From Flavobacterium sp. UBA2787 (GTDB lineage Bacteria; Bacteroidota; Bacteroidia; Flavobacteriales; Flavobacteriaceae), in the NCBI GenBank assembly GCA_002352205.1, contig DEHZ01000012.1, positions 1-64,000 on the forward strand: DNA of 64,000 nt, in the 5' to 3' direction. Both the position numbers and the translations under genes were made by a program. Positions 35,180 through 44,716 of the stretch are shown piece after piece; the stretch's first letter is position 1; each line of letters begins with the position of its first letter. Below the pieces are notes generated by a model that saw nothing but the letters and a program-made list of their open reading frames with translations, made no database searches and had not been told where the DNA came from.

Positions 35180-36577
35180 ATGCATTTAAGTCACGAAGAA
35201 GACGATTACAACGTATCCTTATCGAGATTTGAATCGATGTTGAAAACCAATAAAGTTTTCTTTTTCGATTCCGAGGAATTTGAAGAAATTATTCTTCACT
35301 ATCTTGATATGGGTAAAGCATCTCTGGCCAAAAAAGCCCTGAAATTAGCTCTCGAACAACATCCAAGATCGACCGGATTAAAACTGGTTCAAATTGAAAT
35401 GTTGATTTATGACGACAAACTTGATGTAGCCGAAAAAATGCTCAACGAGTTGTATGCCATTGAACCCCACAATGAGGAGATTTACATTCAGAAAGCAAAC
35501 ATCTATTCTAAACGTGACCAACACGAAAAAGCGATTGAAGAATTAGAAAAAGCATTAAAATTTACCGATGATTACGCCGATGTGTATAATTTAATGGGAA
35601 TGGAATATCTCTTTATGGACAATTTAGAATTGGCAAAATTCAATTTTATCCGATGTTTAGAAGTAGATGTCGAAGACCAAGCTGCGTTGTATAATGTGGT
35701 TTATTGTTTTGAATTTCTTGACCAACAAAAAGACGCTATTGTCTATTTAGAAAATTATATCGAAAAAAATCCATATAGTGAAATCGCTTGGCACCAACAA
35801 GGAAGATTGAGTTACAGCATCAAAAACTACCAAAATGCTTTGCGTTGTTTTGATTATGCAACCCTTATTGACGATGAATTTATTGGTGCTTTCATGGAAA
35901 AAGGTAAATCGCTTGAAAAACTTAAACGTTTTGAAGAAGCAATTGAAGCCTACGAACGTACCATAGAATTAGAAGATCCAACATCTTACGCATTGCTTCG
36001 AATTGGAAAATGTCACGAAAAGTTAGGTAATAAAGCCGAAGCGATTAAATTCTACAACCAAACTGTTCACGAAGATCCGTTGTTGGATAAAGGTTGGATA
36101 GCGATTACCGACTTTTACATTCGAATGAAAAGTTTTCAAAAAGCGTTGTATTATGTAAATAAAGCGTTAGCTATTGATAACGAGAATCAATTGTATTGGA
36201 AACGATATGCCACAATAAATCGCCACATGAATTTTTATGAAGAAGCTGAATTTGGCTACCGAAAAGCAGTAGAATTTGGTGATGCTCAATTAGATACGTG
36301 GTTATTTTGGGTGGATATTCTTCAGTTTTTGGGCGAATTTGACAGTGCTATTCAAACTTTATTGCAAGCTTCTGAGTTTTTCCCGGACGATTATCAAGTA
36401 GAATACCGATTGGCAGGAATGTATTATATGTTGCGACAAAATGACAAAGGTAAGTTTCACCTAACCAACGGTCTGCGTTTAAATGCCAACAACATAACTT
36501 TAATGGAAGAATTATTTCCCGTGGTTTGGGATAAAAAAATCGTGCAAAATGTAATTACAAAACATTTGAAATCTTAG
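35180..36577 (+). CDS. Cytoplasmic TPR-repeat protein
   Basis: 465 residues, no signal peptide, composed of about ten TPR motifs (for example QHEKAIEELEKALKFTDDYADVYNLMGMEYL, RFEEAIEAYERTIELEDPTSYALLRIGKCHEKLGNKAEAI and QKALYYVNKALAIDNENQLYWKR). It probably scaffolds a protein complex. The family is conserved in Flavobacteriia without known function. A strong terminator (36616-36649) separates it from the DUF368 genes. Confidence 0.8.
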   Translation: MHLSHEEDDYNVSLSRFESMLKTNKVFFFDSEEFEEIILHYLDMGKASLAKKALKLALEQHPRSTGLKLVQIEMLIYDDKLDVAEKMLNELYAIEPHNEEIYIQKANIYSKRDQHEKAIEELEKALKFTDDYADVYNLMGMEYLFMDNLELAKFNFIRCLEVDVEDQAALYNVVYCFEFLDQQKDAIVYLENYIEKNPYSEIAWHQQGRLSYSIKNYQNALRCFDYATLIDDEFIGAFMEKGKSLEKLKRFEEAIEAYERTIELEDPTSYALLRIGKCHEKLGNKAEAIKFYNQTVHEDPLLDKGWIAITDFYIRMKSFQKALYYVNKALAIDNENQLYWKRYATINRHMNFYEEAEFGYRKAVEFGDAQLDTWLFWVDILQFLGEFDSAIQTLLQASEFFPDDYQVEYRLAGMYYMLRQNDKGKFHLTNGLRLNANNITLMEELFPVVWDKKIVQNVITKHLKS

Positions 36578-36615
36578 TATAATTTAGAATATAATTATAA
36601 AAAAAATACCTAATT

Positions 36616-36649
36616 TGCGTTCCGTTTCAATAGCGGAACGCATTTTTTT
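36616..36649 (+). terminator. Rho-independent terminator abutting the next start codon
   Basis: TGCGTTCCG (36616-36624) pairs perfectly with CGGAACGCA (36634-36642), followed by seven T residues that run directly into the ATG of the next gene at 36650. The next gene therefore has no room for its own leader between terminator and start. Confidence 0.85.
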
Positions 36650-37615
36650 ATGAGAAAACTTTTTCCCGATTATTTTGTAATAACCCTAAAAGGTTTAGCG
36701 ATGGGAGCTGCCGATGTGGTTCCTGGTGTTTCCGGTGGAACAATCGCTTTTATTTCAGGTATATATCAAGAACTTATTGATACAATCAACAAGGTAGATT
36801 TGTCTTTTTTTTCATCATGGAAAAAGAACGGATTCAAAATCGCTTGGCAACAAATTAATGGTAGTTTTTTGCTCGCTCTTGTAACCGGAATTGCCATAAG
36901 CATTTTATCGCTTTCCAAAGTGATTACACATCTTTTGGCAACTCAACCCATTTTAGTTTGGTCATTTTTCTTTGGATTAGTAATTGCCAGTATTTTTTTT
37001 GTGGGAAAACAAATTACAAAATTTAATGTACCCTCTTGGTTAGCTTTGATTATGGGAACTGCTCTCTCCTACTACATCACAATTGCAGAACCGTTTGCAT
37101 CACCCGATAGTTATTTTTACCTATTTATTTCAGGATTTATTGCCATTATTGCAATGATTTTACCGGGAATTTCAGGAGCTTTCATTTTATTATTAATGGG
37201 CTCATATACAGTAGTTATTGGAACTATTAATTCATTCAGAGAGGCTATTTTAGGAATGAACTTGCAACTTTTAGGACAAGCTATTTTGAAATTAGGCACA
37301 TTTGCTATTGGTGCCATTTTAGGGCTAAAGTTGTTTTCAAAAGTGTTGCATTGGATGTTCGATAATCAACGAAATGCTACCTTAGCTTTGCTAACCGGAT
37401 TTATGTTAGGCTCACTCAACAAAGTTTGGCCTTGGAAAAAGGTTATTTCAACCCGAATTGACTCACATGGAAACGAAGTTCCTTTTATGGAAAAAAGCAT
37501 TCTTCCACAATATTTTGAGGGAGAAAATCACCTAATTATGGCAATTGTGTTGATGGTTTTCGGATTTTTGACTATATTTATTCTTGAAAAAGTAGCAGTA
37601 AAATTCTCTAAATAA
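36650..37615 (+). CDS. DUF368 membrane protein, polyprenyl-phosphate translocase family
   Basis: 321 residues with eight or more helices. The signature GAADVVPGVSGGTIAFISGIYQELI near the N-terminus and its inverted second copy MILPGISGAFILLLMGSYTVVIG near residue 170 define the DUF368 family. Members have been shown in other bacteria to recycle undecaprenyl phosphate (PopT), which supports the same role here by family. It lies immediately before a second DUF368 gene with no gap and then aroE. The start codon follows the T-run of the previous terminator directly, so transcription may enter by read-through or from inside the terminator region. Confidence 0.8.
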   Translation: MRKLFPDYFVITLKGLAMGAADVVPGVSGGTIAFISGIYQELIDTINKVDLSFFSSWKKNGFKIAWQQINGSFLLALVTGIAISILSLSKVITHLLATQPILVWSFFFGLVIASIFFVGKQITKFNVPSWLALIMGTALSYYITIAEPFASPDSYFYLFISGFIAIIAMILPGISGAFILLLMGSYTVVIGTINSFREAILGMNLQLLGQAILKLGTFAIGAILGLKLFSKVLHWMFDNQRNATLALLTGFMLGSLNKVWPWKKVISTRIDSHGNEVPFMEKSILPQYFEGENHLIMAIVLMVFGFLTIFILEKVAVKFSK

Positions 37616-38629
37616 ATGCAAGTCCAACGTTCCTTTTCCGATAAAATTTTTCTTGTCCTAAAAGGGATTGCAATGGGATTGGCCAACAAAATCCCCGGTG
37701 TTTCCGGTGGAGTTGTGGCTTTTGTAGCGGGTTTTTATGAAGAATTTATTTATTCGTTTAAACGAGTCAATAAAACTGCTTTTAAGTTCTTAATCGCGGG
37801 AAGATTCAAGAGCTTTTATCGATACATTAACGGACCGTTTTTATCGTTATTAATTTTAGGTATCATAATCAGTTTTTTTAGTGTATCTAAAATTTTGGAT
37901 TTTTTGCTTACGCGTTATGAAATTCAAGTTTGGGCTTGTTTTTTTGGGATGATTATCGGCTCCATTTATTATATAAATAAAGATTTTGAAGGAGCTTGGA
38001 CAAAAACGGCTCGAACTGCTTTAATTGTTGGTGCTCTTCTCGGAATTGGCATCAGCTTTTTTGACCCTGCTACTGAAAATTCCAATCTGATTTTTGTCTT
38101 TCTTTGCGGAATCATCAGTGTTTCCGGAATGACATTACCTGGTCTTTCCGGTTCATTTATTATGATGTTGATGGGTAATTATGTATTGCTTTTGGTTGAC
38201 TCAGTCAATTCGTTATATGATACGATTGCCGATATTTTGGTGGGTGATTTTAGTTTTGTTGATAATCCATCTCGAATTCATTTGCTCAAAGTTTTAGTTT
38301 CTTTTACTCTCGGTTCATTGACGGGTTTAGTCACTTTTTCTAATTTGTTAAGTTATTTAATTAAGCATTTTAAAAAAGTAACTTATGCCTCTATTCTAGG
38401 TTTTATAATCGGTTCTTTGGGAGTAGTTTGGCCATGGAAACATAAAGTTTATTCAACTTCTAACGGAGAATTTATTCTAGATCGAAACGGCAACCAGATT
38501 GTAGCTACTTACAAACGTTATTTACCCGAAATGTCTGCCGATACTTTATGGGCTATATTTTATATTTTAGTTGGAATTTTACTTGTATTAGGATTAGAAT
38601 GGTATGGAGCAAGAACACGAAAAAAATAG
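37616..38629 (+). CDS. DUF368 membrane protein, second copy
   Basis: 337 residues. ANKIPGVSGGVVAFVAGFYEEFI and the internal repeat MTLPGLSGSFIMMLMGNYVLLL show the same family. The ATG follows the stop of the first copy without a gap, and the end overlaps aroE by 26 nt. The two copies are clearly divergent, so they may transport different polyprenyl phosphates or form a heteromer (inference). GSLGVVWPWKHKVYSTSNGE matches the GSLNKVWPWKK loop in the first copy. Confidence 0.8.
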   Translation: MQVQRSFSDKIFLVLKGIAMGLANKIPGVSGGVVAFVAGFYEEFIYSFKRVNKTAFKFLIAGRFKSFYRYINGPFLSLLILGIIISFFSVSKILDFLLTRYEIQVWACFFGMIIGSIYYINKDFEGAWTKTARTALIVGALLGIGISFFDPATENSNLIFVFLCGIISVSGMTLPGLSGSFIMMLMGNYVLLLVDSVNSLYDTIADILVGDFSFVDNPSRIHLLKVLVSFTLGSLTGLVTFSNLLSYLIKHFKKVTYASILGFIIGSLGVVWPWKHKVYSTSNGEFILDRNGNQIVATYKRYLPEMSADTLWAIFYILVGILLVLGLEWYGARTRKK

Positions 38630-39365
38630 ACGATTTGGTTTGATTGGAAAAAATATAAGTTATTCATTTTCAAAAAAATATTTTAGCGATAAATTTGAAA
38701 AGGAAGAACTTGTTGGTTATTCGTATGAAAATTTTGATCTGCAAGCTATTTCCCAATTTCCAAAATTGATTCGTGAAAATCCGAATTTGAAAGGTTTAAA
38801 TGTCACCATTCCTTACAAAGAAAAAATCATCCCGTATTTGGATAAATTGAATGGAAAGGCGACTAAAATTGGTGCTGTCAATTGCATAAAAATTACTAAA
38901 AAAGGTAAGCTAAAAGGCTACAATACGGACTATTACGGTTTTAAAAAATCATTAGAACCGTTGTTGAAACCGCATCATCAAAAAGCCTTGATTTTAGGAA
39001 CCGGTGGAGCTTCTAAAGCGGTGGCATTCGCATTGGAAGAATTGGGCATTTTGTACACTTTTGTTTCTCGAAGCAAAAAAGAAAATGCGTTGGATTACAA
39101 ATACATTAATGCAACTACATTTGATAATTTTCAGATTATCATCAATTGTACTCCACTCGGAACTCATCCCAATATTGATGAATGTCCGCCAATTCCGTAT
39201 GAGTTCTTTACCGGAGAACATATTGCATTTGATTTAATCTACAATCCTGAAGAAACTGAATTCCTGAAACGAGCCAAAGCTAAAAACTCTGTAACCAAAA
39301 ACGGTTATGAAATGTTGGTTTTGCAGGCGGAAAAGGGTTGGAAGATTTGGAATAAGGAGGGTTAG
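38604..39365 (+). CDS. aroE: Shikimate 5-dehydrogenase
   Basis: 253 residues. It reduces 3-dehydroshikimate with NADPH in aromatic amino acid synthesis. Substrate-binding serines lie in ISYSFSKKYF (residues 18-27), the catalytic pair is Lys72 in NVTIPYKEKI and Asp109 in GYNTDYYGF, and the NADP Rossmann loop is GTGGASKAV (132-140). It begins inside the end of the second DUF368 gene (26-nt overlap), implying co-translation. Linkage of a cell-wall lipid carrier pair with aroE appears to be historical rather than functional. Confidence 0.9.
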   Translation: MEQEHEKNRRFGLIGKNISYSFSKKYFSDKFEKEELVGYSYENFDLQAISQFPKLIRENPNLKGLNVTIPYKEKIIPYLDKLNGKATKIGAVNCIKITKKGKLKGYNTDYYGFKKSLEPLLKPHHQKALILGTGGASKAVAFALEELGILYTFVSRSKKENALDYKYINATTFDNFQIIINCTPLGTHPNIDECPPIPYEFFTGEHIAFDLIYNPEETEFLKRAKAKNSVTKNGYEMLVLQAEKGWKIWNKEG

Positions 39366-39792
39366 TTTTTGTTTCAGGTTTCAGGTTTCAAGTTGTTTAG
39401 CCTCAAAATTGAAAAATCGCTTCGCTTCTTTATTAGCACACGGATCTAACGGATAAAACTGATTTTCACAGATTTTGATAGCTTTGCTATAATGGATTTT
39501 CAGGGATTCGCTTTGAGAACATTTTCTTTTGAACAAATCTCAAACCTGGAACTTGAAACCTGAAACTTGAAACCTCAAACTCCAAACCCAACTATATTTC
39601 CCTCCTAGCCCCGAAAGGAGCGGCATCCCCGCCTCGGCGGGATAGAGCGGATTGCGGGAAAATGGTTGGCTGAAAATGCCCGAACCATTCGCTCCTGAAT
39701 CTTAAAAAGTTTTAAATCTGTTGATTTCTTTGAATTTTGCTCACACTTTATTATCTTTCGCCTTTATTATATGAACCTTAAACATTTGTTCG
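39366..39792. repeat. Intergenic stretch with inverted repeat and GC-rich hairpin element
   Basis: A perfect 17-bp inverted repeat (39378-39394 and 39550-39566, CAGGTTTCAAGTT type, itself extended by similar degenerate copies) brackets about 155 nt with CACGGATCTAACGG and TTTTCACAGATTTTG pieces. Behind it at 39605-39658 is a GC-rich element with CCCCGAAAGGAGCGGCATCC, a CCCGCC-TC-GGCGGG hairpin (39628-39641) and GATAGAGCGGATTGCGGG. No gene is supported. Confidence 0.6.
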
Positions 39793-41808
39793 ATGTTAGA
39801 AGAAAAGAATGATAACCTGTCGCCGATTGAAAATGAGACAGATGGAAATCAAGAAAACGTTTTGAAAAACGAAGTGGAAGAGACTGTTGATATGGTTTCG
39901 GATGAAGTTGAAACAGAAAATACTGCTCCGATTGAGGAAGAAGTTGTTGTGGAAATTTCTGCCGAAGAATTGGCTGATGATAGTCCGGAAACAGAAAGTG
40001 AGCACCAAAAAGCGTTGAATGCTATTGATGATTCGAATGCGGAAGAAAGCGAAGATGAAACGTTGAAAGATCGTCATGATATTCCGCTATTGGATTATCA
40101 CTCGATGTCGATGGAAGCTTTGGTTGATGAACTGGAAAAGCTTTCTACGGTTGAAAAAGTCATGTCTATTAAGGAACATGTTGAGGAAATTAAAAAAGAA
40201 TTTTTATCGAAATACAATCATTTTATTGATGAAAAAAAGGATGAATTTATAGCTGAAAATCCCGATTCTACAGAGGATTTTGAGTATCATTTACCTTTGA
40301 AACCAAAATTTGATTCGTTATACAAACTAATTAAAGGAAAGCAAAATGCTCATTTTAAAAGTTTGCAAAACAATTTACAGGCTAATTTAAATAGAAGATT
40401 GGCAATTGTAGAGGAAATTAAAAACCTCATTAATCCGCAAGAAAACATTAAAGACACATTGAAGCACTTTAATGAATTGCGTGAAGAATGGCGAAATATT
40501 GGTCCAATTCCGAGAGATAAATATAACCATGTGTGGAATAATTATCATTTTCATGTAGAAAATTTTTATGATTATTTGCATTTGGACCGTGAAGCGAGAG
40601 ATTTAGATTTTAAACACAATTTGGAACTAAAGCAAAAAATTATTGCTCGTGTAGAAGAGTTGGTTAACGAAGAAGATGTAACAAAAGCTTTCAGAGAATT
40701 ACAAGATTTGCACCGCATTTGGAAAGAAGAAATCGGACCGGTTGACAGAGAACACCGTGAAGAAATTTGGAATCAATTTAGTGCTTTAACGAAGCAAATG
40801 CACGATAAACGTGAAGGTTTATTTGCTAATCAACGTGAAAAAGAAGTTGCTAATTTAGAGCGAAAAAAAGCCATTATTGCTGAAATTGAAGAGTTGGCCA
40901 AAGTAGAAGTTACGGCACACTCGCAATGGCAAGGCTATATTGAAAAAGTAGAAGCGTTACGCAATTCTTTCTTTTCTGCCGGTAGAGTTCCTAGTGAAAT
41001 AAATGAGGAAACGTGGGCCGAATTTAAAACCGCTGTTCGCAATTTCAATACGCACAAAAATTCTTTTTACAAAGACATTAAAAAGGAACAAAGCGATAAT
41101 TTGAATAAAAAAATGGCTTTGGTTGAAAAGGCAAAAGCCATGAGTGCAAGTGAAGATTTTGCTGCCACTACTCCGCTTATGAAGCAAATTCAGGAGGAAT
41201 GGAAACAAATTGGTCATGTTCCGAGAAAATATTCTGATAAGGTTTGGAAAGAGTTTAAAGATGCTTGTAATGAGTATTTTGACCGAATGAAAGCGACAAG
41301 AAATGATGCAAATTCGGAAGAAATTGAAGCCTTTGACAAGAAAAAAGCGTATTTGGATTCGATGAAAGATTTTGAATTGGTTGGCGATCATAAAACCGAT
41401 TTAGATGCAATTAAAGCTCACATTGAGCAATGGAAATCGTTTGGGAAAGTTCCGTTTTCAAGAAGACATATTGAAGGAAAATTCAATAAAATTCTGGATG
41501 CGTTGTTTGAAAAACTAAGTTTGAGTAAGAAAGACGGTGATATGATGCGTTTTTCTAACAAATTAGAACAATTAGCCGGATCGGATGACAGCAGAAAACT
41601 GGAAGGTGAAAAAATATTTATTATTCGTAAAATTGAAGAGGTTCAATCAGAAATTTTTCAGTTGGAAAATAATATACAATTTTTCACACATGCCAAAAAA
41701 GATAATCCACTTGTAAAAGAAGTTTTCAAAAACATCGAAAAACACAAAGATGAATTGCAAACTTGGAAAGATAAGTTGAAACAATTGCGAAATTTATCAA
41801 CAGAATAA
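39793..41808 (+). CDS. DUF349 domain protein
   Basis: 671 residues. An acidic N-terminal ~95 residues (Glu/Asp/Thr-rich) precede five DUF349 repeats with the W..IG.VPR....W..F pattern: EEWRNIGPIPRDKYNHVW, RIWKEEIGPVDREHREEIW, SAGRVPSEINEETWAEF, EEWKQIGHVPRKYSDKVWKEF and EQWKSFGKVPFSRRHIEGKF. The chain is highly helical and charged and ends in a coiled coil. The family is cytoplasmic and its function is not established. A terminator follows at 41829. Confidence 0.85.
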   Translation: MLEEKNDNLSPIENETDGNQENVLKNEVEETVDMVSDEVETENTAPIEEEVVVEISAEELADDSPETESEHQKALNAIDDSNAEESEDETLKDRHDIPLLDYHSMSMEALVDELEKLSTVEKVMSIKEHVEEIKKEFLSKYNHFIDEKKDEFIAENPDSTEDFEYHLPLKPKFDSLYKLIKGKQNAHFKSLQNNLQANLNRRLAIVEEIKNLINPQENIKDTLKHFNELREEWRNIGPIPRDKYNHVWNNYHFHVENFYDYLHLDREARDLDFKHNLELKQKIIARVEELVNEEDVTKAFRELQDLHRIWKEEIGPVDREHREEIWNQFSALTKQMHDKREGLFANQREKEVANLERKKAIIAEIEELAKVEVTAHSQWQGYIEKVEALRNSFFSAGRVPSEINEETWAEFKTAVRNFNTHKNSFYKDIKKEQSDNLNKKMALVEKAKAMSASEDFAATTPLMKQIQEEWKQIGHVPRKYSDKVWKEFKDACNEYFDRMKATRNDANSEEIEAFDKKKAYLDSMKDFELVGDHKTDLDAIKAHIEQWKSFGKVPFSRRHIEGKFNKILDALFEKLSLSKKDGDMMRFSNKLEQLAGSDDSRKLEGEKIFIIRKIEEVQSEIFQLENNIQFFTHAKKDNPLVKEVFKNIEKHKDELQTWKDKLKQLRNLSTE

Positions 41809-41828
41809 ACTTAAAATTTTAGCAAATA

Positions 41829-41859
41829 AAACCATTCTATATTAGGATGGTTTTTTTTT
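41829..41859 (+). terminator. Rho-independent terminator
   Basis: AAACCATTCTA (41829-41839) pairs with TAGGATGGTTT (41843-41853) with one wobble, followed by a T-run. Confidence 0.85.
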
Positions 41860-41904
41860 ATTGATAAACTACAAACGTATCAAACTTAATTATACATTTG
41901 CATC

Positions 41905-42249
41905 GTGAAATGGTTTAAAAATAGTGTTGCGTTAGCCAGTCTTTTGATGCTCTTTGTTTGGGGTGCAAAAGACAATACTTTTTTTGTAGAAAGTAACACC
42001 TCAACAACGCAATCTGTTCGTTCTATTGAAACTGTTAAAGTTGTTGGCACTAAACAAACCATTGCAGAACATCAGTTTCAAAACGTTGTTAAAGAAAGTT
42101 CTACTTTTTTAATTTCGTTTTTACCTTTTGTTCTTGAGGAAAGTAAAACGTTTTTCCTTTCAAAATTTACTTCTTTTCTATCGAGACAAGACCACAATCG
42201 TTGTGAGAAAGTTTCAAAACTCTTGTTTCCCTATCATTTTTTTTGGTGA
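41905..42249 (+). CDS. Small exported protein with GTG start
   Basis: 114 residues from a GTG at 41905 (Val-Lys-Trp read as Met). An N-terminal signal/anchor (WFKNSVALASLLMLFVWGA) is followed by a Thr/Ser-rich part and a hydrophobic ending with FLLSK-type segments and the odd aromatic end PYHFFW. The family is unknown. The -7 box TACATTTG (41892-41899) stands five bases before the start codon, so the transcript may be leaderless. Confidence 0.5.
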   Translation: MKWFKNSVALASLLMLFVWGAKDNTFFVESNTSTTQSVRSIETVKVVGTKQTIAEHQFQNVVKESSTFLISFLPFVLEESKTFFLSKFTSFLSRQDHNRCEKVSKLLFPYHFFW

Positions 42250-42341
42250 TTAAAACTGTTTTATCAGTTTAATTTCAGCTGCTTTACCTTATTTGTTTAG
42301 CACACTTTTTTATCATTCAATAATTTAAAAAATCAAAAAAA

Positions 42342-42827
42342 ATGGAAACATCCACCACATTAATTGGGTTGGGATTAGTATTAATCACTATTTTACCAAT
42401 CGCACTTTTGTTGAGAAATCAACACATTAATAAATCAAAAATTGAAAACATTTTAAAACAATATAGTCAAGGAAACGCAAAAGCTTTCAACGTGCGAGAC
42501 ACCATTAACAATAAAATTGTTGCCTTTGACGAACAAAATAAAAAGTTAGTCTTAATTGATTTGAATGCAAAACCGGAAGTTGTGACTTTTGCCGATTTAA
42601 AAGAAATTGGTCACTGTGAAATTCACCGAAAAGTTGAACAATCGCAAACAGCAACCAAAAAAGAATTGGTTACTAAAGTTGAAGTTGTATTAGAAAAAAA
42701 ATCTGATAAAACCAGAGTTCCTTTTAAATTCTATGATTTTGAATATGAAAAACCAATTCAAATCACACATTTTAGAGATAATCAATTAGCCGAAAAATGG
42801 CTTGATGTGATTAAAAGAGCAATTTAG
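42342..42827 (+). CDS. Membrane-anchored protein of unknown function
   Basis: 161 residues: one N-terminal helix (TLIGLGLVLITILPIALLL) and a cytoplasmic domain with beta strands (NNKIVAFDEQNKKLVLIDLN and FKFYDFEYEKPIQI) ending in an amphipathic helix (DNQLAEKWLDVIKRAI). I do not recognise the family, though the plan resembles small Flavobacterium proteins of unknown role. A terminator follows. Confidence 0.55.
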   Translation: METSTTLIGLGLVLITILPIALLLRNQHINKSKIENILKQYSQGNAKAFNVRDTINNKIVAFDEQNKKLVLIDLNAKPEVVTFADLKEIGHCEIHRKVEQSQTATKKELVTKVEVVLEKKSDKTRVPFKFYDFEYEKPIQITHFRDNQLAEKWLDVIKRAI

Positions 42828-42856
42828 TAATAGTATAGTTATTTGTTTGTGAAATT

Positions 42857-42888
42857 TCCTTTTCTGATTTATCGGGAAAGGATTTTTT
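42857..42888 (+). terminator. Terminator between convergent genes
   Basis: TCCTTTTC (42857-42864) pairs with GGAAAGGA (42875-42882) with one wobble, then six T. It ends the 42342 gene and lies beside the end of the convergent LysE gene. Confidence 0.7.
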
Positions 42889-42896
42889 ATTTAAAT

Positions 42897-43499
42897 TTAA
42901 ATTAAAATCAACACGGCAATTGCGATGAAAACTGCAATTTGAAACCATTTCAAAAAGATGGAAAATGCGATATTATTTCGAATGAAAACAGTAAGCTTAT
43001 CCGCTAAAATACTTACCAAAGAAAAAATCACAAAAGCTTGTAGCATGAATAAAAAGCCAAGTAGATAGATTTGCTGCGTTACATTGCCTAATTTTTCATC
43101 GATAAAACCGGGAAAGAATGCCAAAAAAAATAAAGTCACTTTCGGGTTGAGCACATTCATTATAAAACCTTGCTTGTATAATGAAATTGGCGATTTCTTA
43201 GGTTTACTATCTGCATTCAAATCAATGGAAGCCGGAGCTTTGTATACTTGAAACGCTATCCAAAGTAAATAACACGCTCCAACAATTTTTATTCCGGTAA
43301 AAATTAGCTCAGATTGTTTGATGATTGCCGAAACTCCTAATGCAATTAACGTGGTATGCACTAAAATACCAGAAACCAAACCTGCAGCTGTGGCGATTCC
43401 AAACTTTTTTCCATTGGAAATGCTTTGAGTCAAGACATATAAAATATCCGGCCCGGGAGAAAGTGTTAAGGCGATGGATGCGAGGAGGAAAGTGAGCAT
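42897..43499 (-). CDS. LysE/RhtB-family amino acid exporter
   Basis: 200 residues with six helices. The N-terminus LLASIALTLSPGPDILYVLTQSISNGKKFGIATAAGL carries the LysE signature (PGPxxLYVLxxxxxxGxxxGxxxxxG). The following helix VGACYLLWIAFQVYK and the central QGFIMNVLNPKVTLFFLAFFPGF are also standard. The exported amino acid cannot be predicted. It is transcribed on the minus strand alone, ending against the terminator at 42857. Confidence 0.85.
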   Translation of the reverse strand: MLTFLLASIALTLSPGPDILYVLTQSISNGKKFGIATAAGLVSGILVHTTLIALGVSAIIKQSELIFTGIKIVGACYLLWIAFQVYKAPASIDLNADSKPKKSPISLYKQGFIMNVLNPKVTLFFLAFFPGFIDEKLGNVTQQIYLLGFLFMLQAFVIFSLVSILADKLTVFIRNNIAFSIFLKWFQIAVFIAIAVLILI

Positions 43500-43644
43500 T
43501 TTTTAGTTGTTGGTTGTTGGTTGTCAGTTATCGGTTTTGCGGATTGTTAACATTGAATAAAAAATCATAACCGTAGGTAAATTTGTATAAAATTATATGA
43601 TTCTGACTTTGTGCCCTTTGCGAAATTCTTTGTGAACTTTGTGG

Positions 43645-44664
43645 TTAAATTCCTTTCAAAATCCGTTCATTAATCTCCTTAATCAACCCCGGTCCTTCAT
43701 AAATAAAACCCGTATAAAGTTGCACTAAACTTGCTCCGGCATTCAATTTTTCAATCGCATCATCGGCAGAGTGAATTCCGCCAACGCCAATAATTGGAAA
43801 GGATTTGTTACTATTTTCACTTAAAAAACGAATCACTTCTGTAGAACGGTTGGTTAATGGCTTTCCGCTAAGTCCGCCCATTTCTGCTCTATTTTCAGAT
43901 TGTAATCCTTCACGGGAAAGAGTTGTATTTGTGGCAATTACTCCGGCTATTTTGGTTTCATTGATGATATCGATAATATCAAATAATTGTTCATTGGTCA
44001 AATCAGGTGCAATCTTGAGTAAAATTGGTTTTTGTTTCGGTTTTTGTAAATTCAAATTTTGAAGGGTTTGCAATAAGTTTGTCAACGGTTCTTTGTCTTG
44101 TAAAGCTCTTAAATTGGGTGTGTTGGGCGAACTTACATTCACCACAAAATAATCCACGTGTAGAAATAAAGCTTCAAAACAAATTTCGTAATCGGAAGTA
44201 GCTTCTTCGTTTGGTGTGTTTTTATTTTTACCAATATTTCCTCCAATTAAAACACCATTATTTTTTTTCAATCGTTCAACCGCTTCCAAAACGCCGCCAT
44301 TGTTGAAACCCATTCGGTTAATGATTGCTGAATCTTCTTTTAATCGAAACAGTCGCTTTTTAGGATTTCCTTCTTGCGGTTTTGGAGTTAAGGTTCCAAT
44401 TTCAATAAAACCAAAACCAAAATTCGACAATTCTTGATACAATTTGGCATCTTTATCAAAACCGGCGGCTAAACCAACCGGATTTTTAAACTTCAAACCA
44501 AAAACTTCGCGTTCTAATTTCGGATTTTTAACTTCATAAATCGATTGAAAAAGATTTCCAAAACCCGGAATTTTATTCAAAAACCGAATCAATGAAAACG
44601 TAAAATGGTGCACTTGTTCCGGATCGAAACAAAATAAAATCGGTCGAATAAGTAGTTTATACAT
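43645..44664 (-). CDS. pyrD: Dihydroorotate dehydrogenase (quinone), class 2
   Basis: 339 residues from the ATG at 44664 ([26 protein letters not shown]); the ATG at 44685 adds seven residues and is less likely. It oxidises dihydroorotate to orotate in pyrimidine synthesis and passes electrons to quinone at the inner membrane. The N-terminal helical extension marks class 2. FMN-related motifs are [13 protein letters not shown], the catalytic serine region [13 protein letters not shown], and [26 protein letters not shown]. Its promoter lies inside the end of the preceding gene. Confidence 0.9.
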   Translation of the reverse strand: MYKLLIRPILFCFDPEQVHHFTFSLIRFLNKIPGFGNLFQSIYEVKNPKLEREVFGLKFKNPVGLAAGFDKDAKLYQELSNFGFGFIEIGTLTPKPQEGNPKKRLFRLKEDSAIINRMGFNNGGVLEAVERLKKNNGVLIGGNIGKNKNTPNEEATSDYEICFEALFLHVDYFVVNVSSPNTPNLRALQDKEPLTNLLQTLQNLNLQKPKQKPILLKIAPDLTNEQLFDIIDIINETKIAGVIATNTTLSREGLQSENRAEMGGLSGKPLTNRSTEVIRFLSENSNKSFPIIGVGGIHSADDAIEKLNAGASLVQLYTGFIYEGPGLIKEINERILKGI

Positions 44665-44682
44665 GGTAGTTGTGTTGTTGGG

Positions 44683-44716
44683 CAAAAATAATCATTCTGA
44701 CTTACATCGCTGCCAA
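44683..44716 (-). promoter_or_regulatory. Promoter for pyrD, inside the 3' end of the upstream gene
   Basis: On the minus strand TTG (44716-44714), a 23-nt spacer, and TATTTTTG (44690-44683), 18 nt before the pyrD start. The TTG box overlaps the last codons of the cysteine desulfurase gene. Confidence 0.55.
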
